NCBI RefSeq assembly: GCF_003633775.1
Contig: NZ_RBIN01000004.1
Span: 362,636 to 426,635, forward strand
Direction: 5' to 3'
Origin: Kushneria sinocarnis
GTDB lineage: Bacteria; Pseudomonadota; Gammaproteobacteria; Pseudomonadales; Halomonadaceae
Length of the DNA: 64,000 bases
Part shown: piece after piece, positions 62,370 to 64,000 of the stretch
How positions within the stretch are numbered: the stretch's first letter is position 1
Layout: every line of letters starts with the position of its first letter
Translations under genes and position numbers: made by a program
Notes under the pieces: generated by a model
Seen by the model: the letters and a program-made list of their open reading frames with translations, nothing else
Told to the model about the DNA's origin: nothing
The model's database searches: none

Positions 62370-63209
62370 ATGCGCAACCTGTTGATTACCCTGATGATCG
62401 GCCTGATGAGCTTCGGGCTCGCGGTCGAGCATGCCGAGGCCAAGCGCTTCGGTGGCGCCAAGAGCTTCGGCTCCTATTCGCGCTCGAGCAATTCCACCAG
62501 TCAGGCCGGCAACCGGGCAACCACGCCGCCACGTCAGGCTACCAATCCCGCACGCAGCAACATGCCGCGTTTCCTCGGGCCACTGGCCGGGGTACTGGCC
62601 GGCGGGCTGATTGCCTCGCTGCTGTTCGGGGGCGCCTTCGACGGTATCCGCTTCATGGATATCCTGCTGATTGCGCTGGTCGCCTTCATTGCCTTTCGCT
62701 TTCTGCGTCGGCGCACGGCATCGCCCCAGACCCAGGGCGGCGCCTTCGGCGCACCGCACCAGGCCCAGCATCGGGAGATGCACACCGAGGCCGGCAGCAG
62801 CCAGCGTCAGGAGAACGGCTCGGCGCCGCTGTCCGCCACCGCCACGCCCGAATGGTTCGATCGCGAGCAGTTTCTGGGCGGAGCCAAGGAGCATTTCATG
62901 ACCCTGCAGCGGGCCTGGGACAACAACGACCTGGAGAAGGTGCAGGAGTATGTGACGCCCGAGCTCTACAATCTGCTGCGTCAGGAGCGGGCGGAACAGC
63001 CGGCCAACAACCGGACCGATATCGTTCGGCTGTTTGCCGAGCTGGGTGATGTGCGTGAATTCGGCCAGCAGGCCGAAGCGACGGTCATCTTCCACGGTCT
63101 GCTCAACGAAAACGGCGAAGAGACCGAATTCAACGAGACCTGGCACCTGACCCGTCAGCTGAAAAGCGGTGCCCCCTGGTACATTCAGGGGATCGAACAG
63201 AACGCCTGA
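62370..63209 (+). CDS. Tim44-like domain protein
   Basis: A 279-residue exported or membrane-anchored protein. A signal-like N-terminus (LLITLMIGLMSFGLAVEHAE, then AKRFGGAKSFGSY) is followed by a Ser/Thr/Asn-rich region, two hydrophobic segments (about residues 70-92 and 92-110: LAGVLAGGLIASLLFGGAF, MDILLIALVAFIAFRFL) and a C-terminal Tim44 domain (about 150-279: LQRAWDNNDLEKVQEYVTPE, TWHLTRQLKSGAPWYIQGI). Bacterial Tim44 proteins are common in proteobacteria but their role is uncertain. It ends in a bidirectional terminator. Confidence 0.86.
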   Translation: MRNLLITLMIGLMSFGLAVEHAEAKRFGGAKSFGSYSRSSNSTSQAGNRATTPPRQATNPARSNMPRFLGPLAGVLAGGLIASLLFGGAFDGIRFMDILLIALVAFIAFRFLRRRTASPQTQGGAFGAPHQAQHREMHTEAGSSQRQENGSAPLSATATPEWFDREQFLGGAKEHFMTLQRAWDNNDLEKVQEYVTPELYNLLRQERAEQPANNRTDIVRLFAELGDVREFGQQAEATVIFHGLLNENGEETEFNETWHLTRQLKSGAPWYIQGIEQNA

Positions 63210-63234
63210 CGGCGCTGCCGTTACCCGGAAATGC

Positions 63235-63263
63235 AAAAGCCGGCTCGATGAGCCGGCTTTTTT
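63235..63263. terminator. Bidirectional rho-independent terminator
   Basis: AAAGCCGGCTC (63236-63246) and GAGCCGGCTTT (63250-63260) form an 11-bp stem with a three-base loop, flanked by A on the left and six T on the right. It can end both the Tim44-type gene (plus strand) and the lipoprotein gene (minus strand). Confidence 0.9.
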
Positions 63264-63304
63264 CATGCTGCAAGGGCTGTAAGCGGGCCCCGCAGGAGAG
63301 AGGA

Positions 63305-63640
63305 TCAGCGTTCCTCGTCGGACGCGTCCTCGGCAGCATTGCTCACGCTGTCACCGGCATTCTCGACGGCTTCGCCGGTTTCCTCGGCAGCGTTACCGGC
63401 CGCATCACTGGCACTGTCGGTCGCATCGTTCATGGCGTCGCCGGCATCATCAGCGGCGTCACCGGCGCTGTCAGCCGCGTTGTCCATGGCATCGCCTGCT
63501 TCATCAGTTGCGTTGTCAGCCGTGTCACTCGCCTGCTCCGCAGCCTGATCCACCTGCTCGCCCGCCCCATCATCACTGTCACAGCCGGCAATTCCCAGTA
63601 CCAGCAGGCTTGCAAATGCAATGCCCAGCAGATTTTTCAT
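63305..63640 (-). CDS. Acidic alanine-rich heptad-repeat lipoprotein
   Basis: A 111-residue protein. The lipoprotein signal is MKNLLGIAFASLLVLGIAGC with lipobox LGIAGC (Cys20). The mature part begins CDSDDGAGEQ; Asp at position +2 usually keeps lipoproteins in the inner membrane. The remaining 90 residues are a near-regular array of seven-residue units such as AADSAGD, AADDAGD, AMNDATD and SASDAAG: Ala- and Asp-rich amphipathic helix resembling LEA or Alanine-zipper proteins. ATG 63640 has GGAG five bases upstream; the GTG two codons before is less likely. No known function. Confidence 0.82.
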   Translation of the reverse strand: MKNLLGIAFASLLVLGIAGCDSDDGAGEQVDQAAEQASDTADNATDEAGDAMDNAADSAGDAADDAGDAMNDATDSASDAAGNAAEETGEAVENAGDSVSNAAEDASDEER

Positions 63641-63678
63641 GTGCACTCCGTTGTCCGGTATTTACACCCATGGGTGCG

Positions 63679-63684
63679 TTTATA
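63679..63684 (-). promoter_or_regulatory. -10-like element before the lipoprotein gene
   Basis: TATAAA on the minus strand 39 bases before the lipoprotein ATG, with ATGACA 15 bases upstream. A second candidate is TTGACA (63760-63755) with GATACA at 17 bases (63737-63732). Both are in an unusually AT-rich leader. Confidence 0.4.
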
Positions 63685-63699
63685 CGTTTTCCGAATGAA

Positions 63700-63715
63700 T
63701 GTCATGTGAATGACA
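63700..63715. promoter_or_regulatory. Inverted repeat TGTCAT-GTGA-ATGACA upstream of the lipoprotein
   Basis: TGTCAT (63700-63705) and ATGACA (63710-63715) are perfect complements around GTGA, located just upstream of the candidate -10 of the minus-strand lipoprotein gene. It may be a regulator binding site; the regulator is unknown. Confidence 0.35.
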
Positions 63716-63878
63716 CAATTCGGTGCATTCATGTATCACGAAAAGCGGTTTTGCTGTCAAATACCGCTATCAGCTGAAGTAATTATCTTAAGTACTGCAA
63801 AAGTTGGCATACGTAGACTGCAACCATTCGATTCCGCGGTAACTGCCATTGCCCCTGCCCCGCCATGGGCCGGACAGT

Positions 63879-63908
63879 AAAAAGCCCCGACCATGGGGCC
63901 GGGGCTTT
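63879..63908 (-). terminator. rRNA operon terminator
   Basis: AAAGCCCCG (63881-63889) pairs with CGGGGCTTT (63900-63908), followed on the minus strand by five T (63883-63879). It lies 10 bases after the 3' end of the 5S rRNA. Confidence 0.88.
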
Positions 63909-63917
63909 CGGAAGGGG

Positions 63918-64000
63918 TGCCTGACGATGACCTAGTCTCGCATGGGGAGTCCCCACACTACCCTCGGCGCTGAGCGGTTTCACTGCCGAGTTCGGCATGG
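63918..64000 (-). rRNA. rrf: 5S ribosomal RNA, 3' part (partial)
   Basis: The minus strand reads CCATGCCGAACTCGGCAGTG, GTAGTGTGGGGACTCCCCAT and GCGAGACTAGGTCATCGTCA, then GGCA, which are the conserved loop and helix parts of gammaproteobacterial 5S rRNA. The 3' end is at about 63918 (GTCAGGCA, the closing-stem strand). The 5' third of the molecule lies beyond the window, so the rRNA operon enters from the right on the minus strand. Confidence 0.95.

Overview
The window is about 64 kb of high-GC DNA carrying densely packed chromosomal genes. It looks like a Halomonadaceae-type gammaproteobacterium (Halomonas, Salinicola or Kushneria relatives). Reasons: the gene orders rpsP-rimM-trmD-rplS, xerD-dsbC-hom-thrC-recJ, minC-minD-minE and a ypjD/corB pair near ffh; the protein types (Tas, Tim44-domain, DUF349, DUF501, YaaA, CnoX); and the overall codon usage. 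No prophage, insertion sequence or CRISPR array was seen. The genus is an inference, not a database result.

Layout. (1) 1-16680: a peptide-acquisition block on the + strand. It holds the tail of one oligopeptide-binding protein, two complete ones, the permeases OppB and OppC, a fused OppD-OppF ATPase, an M3 oligopeptidase with a signal peptide, a TonB-ExbB-ExbD set, a large TonB-dependent receptor and an exported M13 metallopeptidase. Together these could form one route: outer-membrane uptake, periplasmic trimming, ABC import. (2) 16763-20189: a copper-efflux operon with a MerR/CueR-like regulator under a 20-bp-spacer promoter, CopA with three metal-binding domains, and an untracked 33-residue membrane peptide. 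(3) 20271-24127: EmrA-EmrB efflux pump, a VOC protein and, on the minus strand, a YitT-type membrane protein. (4) 24252-30700: minus-strand genes for a RecJ-like exonuclease, ThrC, Hom, DsbC and XerD, with strong GC hairpins in several gaps. (5) 30770-34658: the rpsP-rimM-trmD-rplS operon and ffh. (6) 34784-37708: lutCBA lactate-oxidation genes. (7) 37903-42570: YpjD, a CorB/CNNM protein, then PepSY protein, response regulator and histidine kinase. (8) 42555-47406: a fused LplT-like/PlsC-like protein with its TetR regulator, a SRAP-family protein without its catalytic residues, and exonuclease I. (9) 47472-49354: minCDE. (10) 49593-54738: a 935-residue DUF349 protein, initiator tRNA-Met with a decayed tandem tail copy, a DUF3750 protein and a cysteine-free CnoX. 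(11) 54799-63640: a PatB/MalY-like lyase, small hypothetical genes, an HNH protein, DUF501, LOG, quinone oxidoreductase, Sel1 protein, Tas, a DUF606 membrane protein, YaaA, a Tim44-domain protein and an acidic repeat lipoprotein. (12) 63918-64000: the 3' part of a 5S rRNA on the minus strand, so an rRNA operon runs into the window from the right.

The most noteworthy items are the self-contained peptide-scavenging locus, the catalytically emptied SRAP protein, the relic second copy of the tRNA tail, the 33-residue peptide translationally coupled to copA, and the Asp+2 acidic repeat lipoprotein. All start choices and motifs were read by eye from the sequence; no search was run.
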